The notes under the pieces are model-generated. The model was given only the letters and a program-made list of their open reading frames with translations, made no database searches and had not been told where the DNA came from. Below are positions 22,017 through 22,978 of a stretch of 22,978 bases of DNA, piece by piece. Origin of the DNA: Mxb001 sp046046455 (GTDB taxonomy: Bacteria; Actinomycetota; Actinomycetes; S36-B12); NCBI GenBank assembly GCA_046046455.1, contig JBJOJS010000024.1, positions 1-22,978 on the forward strand. Reading direction: 5' to 3'. A program made the translations under genes and the position numbers. The number at the start of each line of letters is the position of its first letter. The first letter of the stretch is position 1.

Positions 22017-22978
<962 letters not shown>

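Overview
The window is high-GC, densely packed DNA that reads as an actinobacterial chromosome, probably of the Micrococcales type. The evidence is the gene order mnmA, MetE-like protein, ligA, gatCAB, ilvD, ilvBNC; an NAD-dependent DNA ligase; a DUF2510 membrane protein; frequent GTG starts; and many promoters whose -10 hexamer (TAGGGT, TACCCT, TAGACT and similar) lies 6-8 nt before the start codon, which predicts leaderless mRNAs. The species cannot be fixed from sequence alone.

Region 1 (1-6718, + strand) is core information processing. It holds the tail of mnmA (tRNA 2-thiouridylase), a stand-alone MetE C-terminal-domain-like protein, ligA with an unusual insertion of about 30 residues, and gatC-gatA-gatB (Asp-tRNAAsn/Glu-tRNAGln amidotransferase). 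The genes overlap by a few bases, except that gatC has its own promoter. The gatB stop codon lies inside the first of three tandem identical 19-bp hairpin repeats (6702-6783).

Region 2 (6804-12114) holds a lipoprotein of the PQQ-type soluble aldose dehydrogenase fold (- strand), a divergent D-2-hydroxyacid dehydrogenase, a first ilvD (dihydroxyacid dehydratase family), an FAH-family hydrolase and a DUF2510 membrane protein.

Region 3 (12123-16586, - strand) is a tightly overlapping four-gene operon: tandem rhodanese, Gfo/Idh/MocA dehydrogenase resembling D-apiose dehydrogenase, a large protein resembling D-apionate lactonase, and a short-chain dehydrogenase. It looks like oxidative catabolism of the branched sugar D-apiose. 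D-apionate has the same carbon skeleton as the natural IlvD substrate 2,3-dihydroxyisovalerate, with both methyl groups hydroxylated. The operon is flanked by two IlvD paralogs and an FAH-family enzyme. I therefore propose that one IlvD dehydrates apionate, a route I do not know to be described.

Region 4 (16628-22978, + strand) is branched-chain amino acid synthesis: a second ilvD, divergent from the apiose-like operon through overlapping promoters, then ilvB, ilvN and ilvC (cut by the window end). ilvB is preceded by a leader peptide rich in Ile/Val and a strong terminator hairpin, the signature of transcription attenuation. Between ilvD2 and ilvB sits a - strand DUF559/Vsr-like nuclease-fold gene bracketed by two copies of a 49-bp palindromic element. 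Base changes between the copies keep its RNA fold.

No rRNA, tRNA, CRISPR array, insertion sequence or phage gene was seen.
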